DNA from: Oribacterium sp. C9
GTDB lineage: Bacteria > Bacillota > Clostridia > Lachnospirales > Lachnospiraceae
Length of the DNA: 64,000 bases
NCBI RefSeq assembly: GCF_002007235.1
Contig: NZ_MUHW01000010.1
Location: 62,001-126,000 of the forward strand
Reading direction: 5' to 3'
The notes below the pieces were generated by a model. The model saw only the letters and a list, made by a program, of their open reading frames with translations. It was not told the origin of the DNA and searched no databases. The translations under genes were made by a program, and so were the position numbers. Of the stretch, positions 1-9,280 are shown one piece after another; position 1 is the first letter of the stretch; the number at the start of each line of letters is the position of its first letter.

Positions 1-2114
1 GTTGAAAGAAGTGCCTTGGCGCTACACATAAACGGTACACCAACTCTGAACTTGGGATGTGCGATATTATCAAAGTTCGTAACTACCAGTACAGTCTCCT
101 CCGGCTTGTCCGTCTTTCGTATGAACATCACCATGGAGAGATCGCTGTAGCTGCAGTTGATCCATTCAAATCCATCAGGATAGTAATCAAGCTGCCAAAG
201 AGCTGGATGCTCCTTATAGACAGTATTGAGATCCTTCACGTAATCCTGAATTTCCTTATGCACAGGATACTCCAGAAGATTCCATTCCAGCTCCTGATTT
301 TCTGACCATTCATCATACTGTCCGAAATCCTGACCCATGAAGAGCAGCTTCTTTCCCGGATGTGTCCAGAAATAGCCGTAAGCAGTACGCAGGTTGCGTG
401 CCTTCTCTTCAAATGTATGTCCCGGCATCTTTCCGAGGAGTGAACGCTTTCCATGAACCACCTCATCATGAGAGAACACAAGCATGAAATCCTCTGAATA
501 ATTGTAGATCATAGAGAATGTAAGCTGGTTATAGCTTCCCTTTCGGAAGAAAGGATCTGTCTGCATATAACCGAGGAAATCGTTCATCCATCCCATATTC
601 CACTTTATGTCGAATCCGAGACCATCATCCTTTACCGAACCTGTGATGTTCGGCCATGCTGTAGACTCTTCAGCTATAAGCAATGTTCCCGGGAACATCT
701 TATGGAACTGTGAATTAAGGTGCTTCAAAAACTCTACGGAATCGAGATTCTCATTTCCACCGTACATGTTCCTCGGTGCTCCCTGACCCTGGCGACCATA
801 GTCAAGATACAGCATGGAGGCAACAGCATCCATACGGAGTCCATCCACATGGTACTTATCTGCCCAGTACATGGCACTTCCGATAAGGAAGTTGGAAACT
901 TCATTCTTTCGATAGTTGAATGTCAGTGTTCCCCAATGAGGATGGCTGGCAAGTACAGGATCCGGATTTTCATAAAGTCCTGTACCGTCAAACTGAGCAA
1001 GTCCCCATGAATCTCTTGGGAAATGTGCAGGTACCCAGTCAAGAATCACTCCGATTCCCTCATTGTGCATGTAGTTCATAAAATACATAAAATCTTCCGG
1101 AGAACCGTAACGGCTTGTAGGTGCATAGTATCCTGACACCTGATAGCCCCAGCTCGCATCAAGAGGATGCTCCATGACAGGCATGAGCTCCACATGAGTA
1201 TATCCCTGCTTCTTTACATAGCTTGCAAGCTTTTTTGCAAGCTCACGGTAATTATAAAATTCAGAACCGTCAACCGAGGTTCCATCTTCATTAACGAGTG
1301 ACTGCTTCCTTGCGAAGGATCCAAGATGCACCTCATAAACGCTCATAGGTCTTTCCTTGAGACCTGATGACTTAAGTGTCTTTTTATTATCCTCCCACTC
1401 CTTATCGGTCCACTTGAATTTACTGAGATCAGCAACTATGGAAGCATTGTTAGGTCGCATCTCCATGGCATTGGCGTATGGATCGGTCTTTAAGAAAGGC
1501 TCCTTGTGACGGCACTTGATCTCGTACTTATAAACAGTTCCCGGAGTAAGATGAGGTATGAAAATCTCAAATATTCCGGAACCGCCGAGACTTTGCATCA
1601 TATTTCTTCTTCCGTCCCAGAGGTTGAAATCTCCAACTACAGATACTCGTTCTGCATTTGGAGCCCAGACTGAGAATACAACACCGTCAACCCCGTCTAT
1701 GGTTATAGGATGTGCACCCATTTTGTTATAGATATCATACCAGATACCTGCCTGATACTTCTTTATATCCTCATCTGTATAGATAGATGCAAATGTATAC
1801 GGATCTTCAGACTCCGTAGTTGTGTCATTGTCATATGTTATGAGATAAGAGAACTTGGGCAGCTCCTTTTCCCACTTCTTTTTCATAGGAATAAGTACGG
1901 CAAAAAAACCATTTTCATCCGCAAGCTCCATCTGATAGACCTTGTCACCCTGGATCTTAACTTCGATATCTTTAGCTGTCGGTATGAATGTCTGAATCAG
2001 AAGACCTTCCGGAATTACATGAGCTCCAAGAACGCTCTTCGGATCACCGGTCTCCGCATAAGTCACATCCTCCACATCTGCCCAATTCATCACATCATAT
2101 AATTTTTCGGTCAT
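1..2114 (-). CDS. glgB: 1,4-alpha-glucan (glycogen) branching enzyme, C-terminus cut by window edge
   Basis: Cytoplasmic GH13 enzyme that makes alpha-1,6 branches in glycogen. About 704 codons are visible. The protein runs off the left edge in the C-terminal beta domain (the last visible residues include FRVGVPF), so probably only a few tens of residues are missing. The N-terminus carries two beta-sandwich parts (an N1-like segment and a CBM48, WAPNAERVSVVGDFNLWDGR), followed by the barrel. Visible motifs are ILDWVPAHFPRD, the nucleophile region GLRMDAVASMLYLDYGR (Asp ~429), the acid/base in LLIAEES (Glu ~482) and FSHDEVVHGKRSL. All are intact. The ATG is preceded by AAGGAGGAA. It lies 10 bases after the stop of the upstream GlgX-like gene, so the two are probably one operon. 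Identification is firm. Confidence 0.96.
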   Translation of the reverse strand, partial: MTEKLYDVMNWADVEDVTYAETGDPKSVLGAHVIPEGLLIQTFIPTAKDIEVKIQGDKVYQMELADENGFFAVLIPMKKKWEKELPKFSYLITYDNDTTTESEDPYTFASIYTDEDIKKYQAGIWYDIYNKMGAHPITIDGVDGVVFSVWAPNAERVSVVGDFNLWDGRRNMMQSLGGSGIFEIFIPHLTPGTVYKYEIKCRHKEPFLKTDPYANAMEMRPNNASIVADLSKFKWTDKEWEDNKKTLKSSGLKERPMSVYEVHLGSFARKQSLVNEDGTSVDGSEFYNYRELAKKLASYVKKQGYTHVELMPVMEHPLDASWGYQVSGYYAPTSRYGSPEDFMYFMNYMHNEGIGVILDWVPAHFPRDSWGLAQFDGTGLYENPDPVLASHPHWGTLTFNYRKNEVSNFLIGSAMYWADKYHVDGLRMDAVASMLYLDYGRQGQGAPRNMYGGNENLDSVEFLKHLNSQFHKMFPGTLLIAEESTAWPNITGSVKDDGLGFDIKWNMGWMNDFLGYMQTDPFFRKGSYNQLTFSMIYNYSEDFMLVFSHDEVVHGKRSLLGKMPGHTFEEKARNLRTAYGYFWTHPGKKLLFMGQDFGQYDEWSENQELEWNLLEYPVHKEIQDYVKDLNTVYKEHPALWQLDYYPDGFEWINCSYSDLSMVMFIRKTDKPEETVLVVTNFDNIAHPKFRVGVPFMCSAKALLS

Positions 2115-2124
2115 AAGTTCCTCC

Positions 2125-4125
2125 TTAGTGTCCGGTTACGGTCGCTTTAGCTTTGATATCTACGCCCGTTTTCACGATCTCTTCTTTATTTTTCATCAAT
2201 GATGCTTCAGCATCAGATTTAAGCTTATCTTCTGTGCTCTTCTTTTCTTTATTGCCACGTACCACTCTGCGCCGCTTAGGTCTGTAAGACTTATCCTTCA
2301 CAGCCTTAAGAACAACTATGGATCTGGGCTCAACTATCCGTTCATATATATCAAGCTCCGGCTCCAGTCCTTCTGGATACATGCCGTTTTCCTCGTCCGC
2401 CGCCGTATCTATGGCTACCGCCCACTTCTTTCCTACCGGAGGATGGGCCAGAAGAAAATCATGTTTTTCCCAATGAAAATTATAAAGAACCAGAAATGTA
2501 TCATCATCGGCATATTCGCCTGCATACATAACCCCAAGCTGACGTCTGAAGTTCTCCATATCAGGTCTCCAGGCATTTTCACCATGGAAACTGAGATCAG
2601 GTATACCTACAGATCTGTAATCAAGCTGCCTGAGAGCCTTCGGTTGATGGAAAACCTTATGCTTCTTACGGAAAGCGATCGCGCCCTTTGCAAATTCGTA
2701 AAGCTCACTGTTTTTTTCCATAAGATGCCAGTCCATCCAGTTAAGTGTGTTGTCATGACAATAGGCATTGTTATTTCCCAGCCTTGTCTGTCCGCATTCA
2801 TCTCCTGAATTAATAAGCGGCGTTCCCTGACTGAGCATAAGCAGAAGATAGGCATTTCTCCACATCTTTCTTCTAAGTAACTTCACAGATTTCTTACGGC
2901 TCGGTCCCTCTTCACCACAGTTCCAGGAATAGTTCTGATTGGTACCGTCACGGTTATCCTCATGATTCTCTTCATTATGCTTTCTGTCATAGGAAAGGGC
3001 ATCCATAAGACTCATGCCGGAAACATTGGCCATGTACTGAATATTTGCTCTGTCCGCCGGATTGAATCTTATTCTGTTCATAAGAGTGCCCAGCATGCTC
3101 TCGTCACCCTTCAGGACTCGGCGCATATCGTTCTGGAAGCCGTCGTTGTAATCAGCAAGATATCTGGGAGAATAATGTCTGTATGCTCCACCGAATCGGT
3201 CTCCCTCATGCATCTGCCCTTCCCAGCTGTCGGCCCAGATCTTGAATCTGCTGAGATACGGATCTCTGGCTATAACACTGTATGGTGCGGAACCTATCAT
3301 ATGAATTCCATCAATATGATAATTGATTCTCCAGTAACGCATGACAGTTGTAATGTAGTCAGGCAAAGTCTCGTATGTGAAATAAAGGTCTACTATAACC
3401 TCTATCCTGTTACGATGCAGTTCATATACTAATTTTCTAAATTCATTTCTTGGGTTTTTGTGATCCGAGGTGAAACTCGACTTAGGCGCCAGCTGCATAG
3501 CATCCTTTGTGAATCCCCAGTAGTTTATACGTCCTGTAGGACGAAGCTCTGTCTTGTAGGGATTCTGACTTCCGTAATCCGGAAGCATGACCTCATTGAA
3601 CTCATATGGAGGCATAAGCTCCACCGCTGTTATGCCTAGAGAAACAAGGTAAGGTATCTTCTCGATGACCCCCTGAAATGTTCCTCTGACATCCTTGTTC
3701 ACCCCTGAGGAACTATGAGCTGTAAAGCCTCTTACATGAAGACGGTAAACTATGGTTTCGTCATAAGGTATGTCGAGAGGTCTGTCTTTAAGCCACTCCG
3801 CGCTCTCATCAGGTACAGCCACAGCCTCTGACACAGGAGTTTTCAGTATCCTGGTTCCATCCTTCAGAAACCCAAACTTCTTTCTTCCCTCAAAAACTGT
3901 TCCGTTTGGATCAGTGAAGACCTGCCCGTCTGCTTCATAGCAATAGCTGAGCCTGGAGATATCTTCTTCTACCTCAAGCCTCCAGACATCTCCTATCCTT
4001 TCCGATGGATCGAACGCGATCTGACGGACCTTTTTATTACCTTCATAGAGATTAAGATACAGCTGTTCAGTATGAACAACTGCTTCAAATACATATATAT
4101 TATTTTCTTTTTTTAATCCAAACAT
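2125..4125 (-). CDS. GlgX/isoamylase-like GH13 protein lacking catalytic residues (probable pseudoenzyme)
   Basis: A 666-residue protein with an N-terminal CBM48-like sandwich, a GH13 barrel and a C-terminal beta domain. It clearly derives from the GlgX/isoamylase debranching family: the stretch HNEENHEDNRDGTNQNYSW and the INSGDECGQTRLGNNNAY region are near family consensus. All four catalytic regions have changed. Region I NHT is replaced (DLYFTYET). Region II DGFRFD reads DGIHMI (residues 272-277), so the nucleophile Asp is Ile and the Arg is His. Region III AEPWD reads ADSWE. Region IV AHDG reads NVSG, losing His and Asp. Hydrolysis is therefore unlikely; glycogen binding or a scaffold/regulatory role next to GlgB is inference. 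The C-terminus is a Lys/Arg-rich tail. The ATG at 4125 is chosen because GCAGGGGC precedes it; an in-frame TTG lies 24 bases upstream. Confidence 0.88.
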   Translation of the reverse strand: MFGLKKENNIYVFEAVVHTEQLYLNLYEGNKKVRQIAFDPSERIGDVWRLEVEEDISRLSYCYEADGQVFTDPNGTVFEGRKKFGFLKDGTRILKTPVSEAVAVPDESAEWLKDRPLDIPYDETIVYRLHVRGFTAHSSSGVNKDVRGTFQGVIEKIPYLVSLGITAVELMPPYEFNEVMLPDYGSQNPYKTELRPTGRINYWGFTKDAMQLAPKSSFTSDHKNPRNEFRKLVYELHRNRIEVIVDLYFTYETLPDYITTVMRYWRINYHIDGIHMIGSAPYSVIARDPYLSRFKIWADSWEGQMHEGDRFGGAYRHYSPRYLADYNDGFQNDMRRVLKGDESMLGTLMNRIRFNPADRANIQYMANVSGMSLMDALSYDRKHNEENHEDNRDGTNQNYSWNCGEEGPSRKKSVKLLRRKMWRNAYLLLMLSQGTPLINSGDECGQTRLGNNNAYCHDNTLNWMDWHLMEKNSELYEFAKGAIAFRKKHKVFHQPKALRQLDYRSVGIPDLSFHGENAWRPDMENFRRQLGVMYAGEYADDDTFLVLYNFHWEKHDFLLAHPPVGKKWAVAIDTAADEENGMYPEGLEPELDIYERIVEPRSIVVLKAVKDKSYRPKRRRVVRGNKEKKSTEDKLKSDAEASLMKNKEEIVKTGVDIKAKATVTGH

Positions 4126-4198
4126 TTTGCCCCTGCTCTTGTCTCCCAATGGTGCGTATGGGGATCGGATAAATCAACTTTTGTATATAGTTGGTTTC

Positions 4199-4204
4199 AG
4201 TATA
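4199..4204 (-). promoter_or_regulatory. possible -10 for the GlgX-like/glgB operon
   Basis: A TATACT hexamer reads toward the GlgX-like gene 74 bases upstream of its ATG. No good -35 is present at 16-18 bases, so this is a weak call. Confidence 0.3.
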
Positions 4205-4210
4205 ACATAA

Positions 4211-4250
4211 ATACACAAAAACCGTTACATCCGATTGGGGATGTAACGGT
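4211..4250 (-). terminator. rho-independent terminator downstream of exonuclease III gene
   Basis: A perfect 12-bp stem (4221-4232 with 4239-4250) with a 6-base loop is followed on the minus strand by TTTTGTGTATTT. It lies 113 bases past the exoA stop and separates exoA from the glycogen operon. Confidence 0.8.
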
Positions 4251-4363
4251 CAAAAATACTTAAATTCATATATTATATTTGCTTATTATGTGAATCTTTT
4301 ACACATCATCTGTCTTTAATAATCATTCAAACGTCAAAAGTCGCAATATGCCGGAAAATAATT

Positions 4364-5122
4364 TTACAATTCAATATCCAGCTCTATAGGACAGTGGTCT
4401 GAACCGAATATCTCCTGATGTATTCCTGCATCCTTTATCTTTTCCTTTATCTTTTCAGACACCACAAAGTAGTCTATACGCCAGCCTACATTTCTCTCTC
4501 TTGCCTTCATTCTGTACGACCACCAGCTGTATTCATCCCTTGCTTCAGGATGCAGCATACGGAAGCTGTCCACATACCCTGAATCCAGAAGTCTCGAAAA
4601 CTTTGCACGCTCCTCATCCGTAAAGCCTGCGTTATGGTGGTTTGTCGCAGGATTTTTGATATCTATCTCCTCATGAGCCACATTAAGATCTCCACAATAT
4701 ATGACCGGTTTCTTCTCATTGAGCTTGTTAATATACTCTCTCCAGGCGTCCTCCCACTCCATTCTGTACGGAAGTCTCTTCAACTCACCCTGAGAATTGG
4801 GAACATAAACAGTCAGTACATAATAATCCTCAAATTCTGCTGTTATTACTCTTCCCTCCTGATCATGCTCCTCTATTCCTATACCATAGGTAACATTTAC
4901 GGGTTCTTCCTTTGTGAACAGGGCTGTTCCTGAATATCCTTTCTTTACGGCATAGTTCCAGTACTGATGGTAACCGGGAAGCTCCAGTTCTATCTGTCCT
5001 TCCTGCAGCTTGGTCTCCTGAAGACAGAATATATCTGCATCCAGCTTCTGAAATTCCTCCATAAAGTTCTTACCCATAACAGCTCTTAAGCCGTTAACAT
5101 TCCAGGAAATCATTTTTTTCAT
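4364..5122 (-). CDS. exoA: exodeoxyribonuclease III / class II AP endonuclease
   Basis: A 252-residue DNA repair enzyme that cleaves 5' of abasic sites and removes 3' blocks. The endonuclease/exonuclease/phosphatase fold motifs are all present: ISWNVNGLRA at the start, CLQETKLQ (metal Glu), the YSGTALFTK loop, VYVPNSQ, YCGDLNVAHEEIDIKNP (Asp/Asn), DEYSWWSYR, NVGWRIDYF and the terminal GSDHCPIELDIEL with the catalytic His. The length is typical of the ExoA type. The ATG is preceded by GGAGAGATTTGT. It has its own terminator and stands alone. Confidence 0.96.
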   Translation of the reverse strand: MKKMISWNVNGLRAVMGKNFMEEFQKLDADIFCLQETKLQEGQIELELPGYHQYWNYAVKKGYSGTALFTKEEPVNVTYGIGIEEHDQEGRVITAEFEDYYVLTVYVPNSQGELKRLPYRMEWEDAWREYINKLNEKKPVIYCGDLNVAHEEIDIKNPATNHHNAGFTDEERAKFSRLLDSGYVDSFRMLHPEARDEYSWWSYRMKARERNVGWRIDYFVVSEKIKEKIKDAGIHQEIFGSDHCPIELDIEL

Positions 5123-5294
5123 ACAAATCTCTCCATTCCTCCGTAACTTTTACGGACTGTTTATCATACAGAATCAGAGATATATCATCCCGATTCATCT
5201 ATATCCAACATGATAATTAAGTATTTTACCATATAGTTTCATGGTGTTACACTCAATACGTATTCGAAATGATTTATCTCATCTGGAGGTTCTC

Positions 5295-6665
5295 TTGGCA
5301 GCAAAAGCAACAGATTTTTCAAACGGCTCTGTGATAAAAGCCATCATGATTCAGACGGTACCTCTTCTGGTGGCCCAGATCATTCAGCTTCTATATAATA
5401 TAGTTGACCGAATCTACATCGGTCATCTCCCGGGAGCAAACGGTCTCGCCCTCACAGGTGTAGGAGTCTGCTTTCCAATCATAACCCTCATAACCGCCTT
5501 CACAGACTGGTTCGGTATAGGAGGTACCCCTCTTTTTTCCATAGCCAGAGGAGAAGGAAAAAACGAAAGAGCCCTGAATATTATGTCAGAAAGCGCCTTT
5601 CTTCTTATAGCTTCATCCATAAGCATTACCATACTGACCCTTATATTTATGAAGCCAATGCTTTATGCCCTGGGTGCCAGTGATGCCACTTACAGCTATG
5701 CCCACGCTTATTTTACTGTGTACATACCGGGGACTGTGTTTTTTATGACCGGCTCCGGTATGAATTACTACATAAGCGCTCAGGGATTTCCCAGAATCGG
5801 TATGATAACCACCGCGATCGGTGCTCTTCTAAACATAATTCTTGATCCTATCTTCATGTTTGTTTTCGGATGGGGCGTTGTGGGAGCGGCCATCGCAACT
5901 GTTATCTCTCAGGCAATTAGTGCGATCTGGGTCATCAGATTCCTCCTTTCCGAAAAGGCTCTGTTCAGACTCGAGCCTAAGCGTATAAGATTTGACCGGA
6001 CTATAGCCCGTGAGATAATTACTTTGGGATTTGCCAATTTCCTCATGAAATCCACCAACACAGTAACACAGGCAGCCTGCAACATTACCCTAAGGAATTA
6101 CGGTGGTGACCTGTATATTGGCGTGTTTACCATCATTAATTCCCTTAGAGACTTCATCACACTTCCGGGAACCGCCATCACCCATGCATCACAGCCGGTT
6201 CTGGGATTCAATTTCGGAGCAAGAAAGTATAGCAGACTGAAAAGAGGAATCATTTTTGCCTCGGTAGCCGCAAGCTCCTATGCTCTTGTGGTGTGGGTAC
6301 TAATACTTCTTTTCCCGGCTTTCTGTATACGCATTTTTTCAGGAGATCCGGAGACCATCAGTATAGGTACACATTGTCTTCGTTTATATCTTATGGCGTT
6401 TATTTTCCAGATGGGACAGTTCTGCGGACAATCGGTTTTCTCCGCTTTGGGACAGTCAAGGAAAGCTATATTCTTTTCTACTTTGAGAAAGATCATCATT
6501 ATCCTGCCTTTGACTCTGATACTTCCTCTTTACATGGGAGTTGACGGTGTCTTCGCGGCAGAACCGATCTCCAATGTAATCGGAGGTGTGGCAGCCTTCA
6601 GCACCATGCTGGTGACAGTTTATTTCAAATTACCGAAAAATGATGGTGAAGTGGCAAAGCTGTGA
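5295..6665 (+). CDS. MATE family multidrug/Na+-coupled efflux transporter
   Basis: A 456-residue, 12-helix membrane exporter of the MATE family, expected to expel cationic compounds using an ion gradient. Typical features are the N-terminal VPLLVAQIIQLLYNIVDRIYIGHLPG segment, the mid-protein MATE repeat starting at LGFANFLMKS, and GIGGTPLFSIARGEG. The TTG at 5295 is preferred over the ATG 54 bases upstream because it has CTGGAGG at ideal spacing (5 bases) and gives the normal MATE N-terminus. Substrate cannot be told from sequence. The gene is monocistronic, facing the rlmI-like gene tail to tail across a shared hairpin. Confidence 0.92.
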   Translation: MAAKATDFSNGSVIKAIMIQTVPLLVAQIIQLLYNIVDRIYIGHLPGANGLALTGVGVCFPIITLITAFTDWFGIGGTPLFSIARGEGKNERALNIMSESAFLLIASSISITILTLIFMKPMLYALGASDATYSYAHAYFTVYIPGTVFFMTGSGMNYYISAQGFPRIGMITTAIGALLNIILDPIFMFVFGWGVVGAAIATVISQAISAIWVIRFLLSEKALFRLEPKRIRFDRTIAREIITLGFANFLMKSTNTVTQAACNITLRNYGGDLYIGVFTIINSLRDFITLPGTAITHASQPVLGFNFGARKYSRLKRGIIFASVAASSYALVVWVLILLFPAFCIRIFSGDPETISIGTHCLRLYLMAFIFQMGQFCGQSVFSALGQSRKAIFFSTLRKIIIILPLTLILPLYMGVDGVFAAEPISNVIGGVAAFSTMLVTVYFKLPKNDGEVAKL

Positions 6666-6733
6666 TATAAAAGAAGCAATATACTCCTGAGCATTCCCGG
6701 TGAATTGCTCAGGAGTATATTGCTTCTTTTATA
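6666..6733. terminator. bidirectional terminator, 28-bp perfect inverted repeat
   Basis: Positions 6666-6693 and 6706-6733 are exact reverse complements with a 12-base loop; A/T-rich ends give U-runs in both directions. It sits between the convergent MATE and RlmI-type genes. Confidence 0.93.
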
Positions 6734-6753
6734 TATCTGTCCTTTTCCCAGCC

Positions 6754-7974
6754 TTACTTCTCATCGCACACCTGGAAGATGTAGAACTTTAAATAGTAGC
6801 TGTTCTCATCCTTAGCCCAGAGTATAGGATGATCAGAACACTGGGTGCGGTACTCCACCTGACGAAGACGGCGATGTACGGAATTTGCTGCTTCGGCAAT
6901 AGTTTTTGTAAAAAGCTCAGGAGTCATGAAATGGCTGCAACTACAGGTGGCAAGATAACCGCCATCCTTCACAAGTTTAATTCCCTGCATGTTTATCTCA
7001 CGATATCCTCTGATTGCAGCCTTTGTTGCCTCCCTTGACTTGGTAAACGCCGGTGGATCGAGGATGACCACATCATATTTCTCTCCCTGCTTGTTGAGCT
7101 TCGGAAGCTCATCCAGAACATCGGCTGTACGGAAATGAACTGTATCCGAGAGGCCGTTCCTCTCAGCATTGGCTGTAGCCTGCTGCACCGCAAGCTCCGA
7201 TATATCGAGGCCCTCTACGGATGCTGCTCCTGCTATACCCGCATTAAGCGCAAAGGTTCCCATGTGGGTGAAACAGTCCAGCACCTTCTTTCCCTTACAA
7301 AGCTTCTGTATGGACAGACGGTTGTACTTCTGATCCAGGAAAAATCCGGTTTTCTGTCCGTTTACAACATCAACCATGTACTTAACACCATTCTCTGTTA
7401 TGAGAACATTGGTATCGAACTCAGGACCTATGAAGCCCTTATACTGCTCCATGCCTTCCTTCTTTCTTACAGGCGCATCAGATCTCTCATAGATACCTCT
7501 GATGCTGATGCCATCCTCCTTCAGGATCTCCTTTAGATCCTCAAGTATCATATCCTTTAGCCTGTCTATTCCCAGTGCAAGAGACTCAACCACCAGAACA
7601 TCCTCATACTTGTCAACTGTAAGCCCCGGAAGCCAGTCCGCCTCTCCGAATATGATACGGCATGAGCTCGTATCCACTACAGTCTTACGATATTCCCAAG
7701 CTTCCCTTACCCTATCACGAAGAAATTCCCTGTCTATAGGATCCTTTCTCCATCTTGAAAGCATGCGGACTCTTATTTTGGAATTATGATTGATAAAACC
7801 ATAACCCATGAAGAATCCATCAAAATCAGACACACTTATGATGTCTCCGTTCTCATATTCTCCCTCATACCTGTCGATTTCATTATCATAGATCCAGGCT
7901 CCGCCGGCTTTGATGGTACGGCCCTCACCCTTTTTTAGAACAATTTTACCTTTTGAAACCAATGATTCACTCAT
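6754..7974 (-). CDS. rlmI: class I SAM-dependent rRNA methyltransferase, RlmI type
   Basis: A 406-residue protein with an N-terminal PUA domain (residues ~1-80), a linker and a C-terminal Rossmann methyltransferase. Motif I is VLDCFTHMGTFALNAG, motif IV is DVVILDPPAFTKSR and the m5C-type catalytic segment is ATCSCSHFM. Family knowledge points to C5 methylation of a cytosine in 23S rRNA (position 1962 in E. coli). The SD AAGGAT is close to the ATG. It is monocistronic; the exact target base in this organism is inferred. Confidence 0.9.
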   Translation of the reverse strand: MSESLVSKGKIVLKKGEGRTIKAGGAWIYDNEIDRYEGEYENGDIISVSDFDGFFMGYGFINHNSKIRVRMLSRWRKDPIDREFLRDRVREAWEYRKTVVDTSSCRIIFGEADWLPGLTVDKYEDVLVVESLALGIDRLKDMILEDLKEILKEDGISIRGIYERSDAPVRKKEGMEQYKGFIGPEFDTNVLITENGVKYMVDVVNGQKTGFFLDQKYNRLSIQKLCKGKKVLDCFTHMGTFALNAGIAGAASVEGLDISELAVQQATANAERNGLSDTVHFRTADVLDELPKLNKQGEKYDVVILDPPAFTKSREATKAAIRGYREINMQGIKLVKDGGYLATCSCSHFMTPELFTKTIAEAANSVHRRLRQVEYRTQCSDHPILWAKDENSYYLKFYIFQVCDEK

Positions 7975-8296
7975 ATCCTTCTCTTTCTGTTATAAACTAA
8001 GAACTACAGAACGCAGCTTCGGATTTCTGCCTCGAGGTTCATCCTGCAGTTCGAAAAACAATCAGACATATCTTCGAACACGCCTGCCACATTTTATTTA
8101 TCGTGTTTGCTTTTGAAATTTATTACATATGTGTTATTATTGCAACTAAATTTTATACAGTATTTCGCTGTGAAACATAAACGGATCAGCTTTTTCGTCC
8201 GCAGTTCACGGAATGTATATGTCAGGTCAGAATAACGTATTTTTCGGAAACATTTTTTCTGCCTGTGTTATATGTTTCATCATTCGGAGGTTTACC
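7975..8296. other. intergenic region between divergent rlmI and PHP genes
   Basis: This 322-base AT-rich region holds the promoters of both genes. A reasonable plus-strand promoter for the PHP gene is TTGAAA (8113-8118), 16 bases, TATTAT (8135-8140), giving a leader of about 150 bases. I see no gene, stable hairpin or riboswitch in it. Confidence 0.45.
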
Positions 8297-9118
8297 ATGT
8301 ACGATATCAAATGTGATACACATACCCACACCTTATTCAGTAGACATTCCTATTCTACCATTCAGGAAAATGTCAAAGAGGCTTCTGATATGGGGCTGGA
8401 GCTTCTCGTATCTACAGACCACTTTTCAGCTATGCTGTTCCCGGATTATGAGAGCACAAAACATTACCAGTATCTCTTCACCTCTCCAATGACATGGCCG
8501 AGAGAATGGATGGGCGTGACTCTCCTCTCAGGCTGTGAAGCGGATATCGTCGGACTGGATGGTTCGCTTTTCGGACTGGATATTCCTGTAGATAAATCAA
8601 TAGTAGGAGATCCTTTTAAAGTCCCTACAACTCTTTACGATCATACGACAAAGAATATGGACTATGTCATAGCCAGTGTCCACGGAAAAGCCTTTGTAAA
8701 GGATGCGACCACCGCACAAATGACAGAAATGTATATCAAAGCCCTTCAGCAGGAAAAGGTATTTATCCTTGGTCATATCGGAAGAAGTGGTCTCGATGTG
8801 GATTTCCGTGCGATTGCATCAGCTGCAAAGGAAATGAACAAACTTATAGAGATAAATGAACACAGCTTTTCCTTCGATGGTGGAAGAAAGGATGACTTAT
8901 CGAGAAATCGCTGCAAACAGGTTCTTGAAGCCTGTGCCGAAACCGGGTGTCATATCTCAGTGGCTACTGATGCTCACATTTCATGCCTCATCGGCAGATT
9001 TGAAGAGACGAAAAAACTTCTTGAAGAGGTTCAATTCCCGGAAGAGCTTATAGCAAGCCGTGATAAAAAATCCTTCCTTGAAGCACTTAAGCGCTCAGGG
9101 ATAACGGACCTTACATAA
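8297..9118 (+). CDS. PHP-domain metal-dependent phosphoesterase (YcdX-like)
   Basis: A 273-residue PHP-family hydrolase. Metal ligands are visible in order: CDTHTHTLFSRHS (HxH), VSTDHFSAM, VIASVHGK, ILGHIGRSG, IEINEHSF and the terminal VATDAHIS. This pattern matches the trinuclear-metal YcdX-type phosphatases. The physiological substrate is unknown. ATG 8297 is chosen over an ATG 84 bases upstream because CGGAGG sits 6 bases before it and the HxH motif then starts at the usual place near the N-terminus. It is followed by a strong terminator. Confidence 0.88.
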   Translation: MYDIKCDTHTHTLFSRHSYSTIQENVKEASDMGLELLVSTDHFSAMLFPDYESTKHYQYLFTSPMTWPREWMGVTLLSGCEADIVGLDGSLFGLDIPVDKSIVGDPFKVPTTLYDHTTKNMDYVIASVHGKAFVKDATTAQMTEMYIKALQQEKVFILGHIGRSGLDVDFRAIASAAKEMNKLIEINEHSFSFDGGRKDDLSRNRCKQVLEACAETGCHISVATDAHISCLIGRFEETKKLLEEVQFPEELIASRDKKSFLEALKRSGITDLT

Positions 9119-9119
9119 T

Positions 9120-9187
9120 AAAAAAGCAATATTCCATGATCATTCACCTTGAGGAGTACCATGGAATATTGCTTTTTCTTTTTTAAA
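9120..9187. terminator. terminator shared by PHP gene and rpiB
   Basis: An 18-bp stem (9121-9138 with 9160-9177) is followed by TTCTTTTTT on the plus strand; the minus strand also leaves it through a T-run. Confidence 0.9.
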
Positions 9188-9207
9188 TGTAATGAACTGA
9201 TAACCAC

Positions 9208-9234
9208 GTCGGCATCATGATAACCCATGCCGAC
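9208..9234 (-). other. hairpin at rpiB 3' end
   Basis: An 8-bp GC-rich stem (GTCGGCAT/ATGCCGAC) lies 47 bases past the rpiB stop. It has no U-run, so it is more likely a 3'-end structure than the terminator itself. Confidence 0.4.
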
Positions 9235-9280
9235 AATAAAGCATTCCGCATCATGAAGACATTGAGTCCTGATATCCGGT

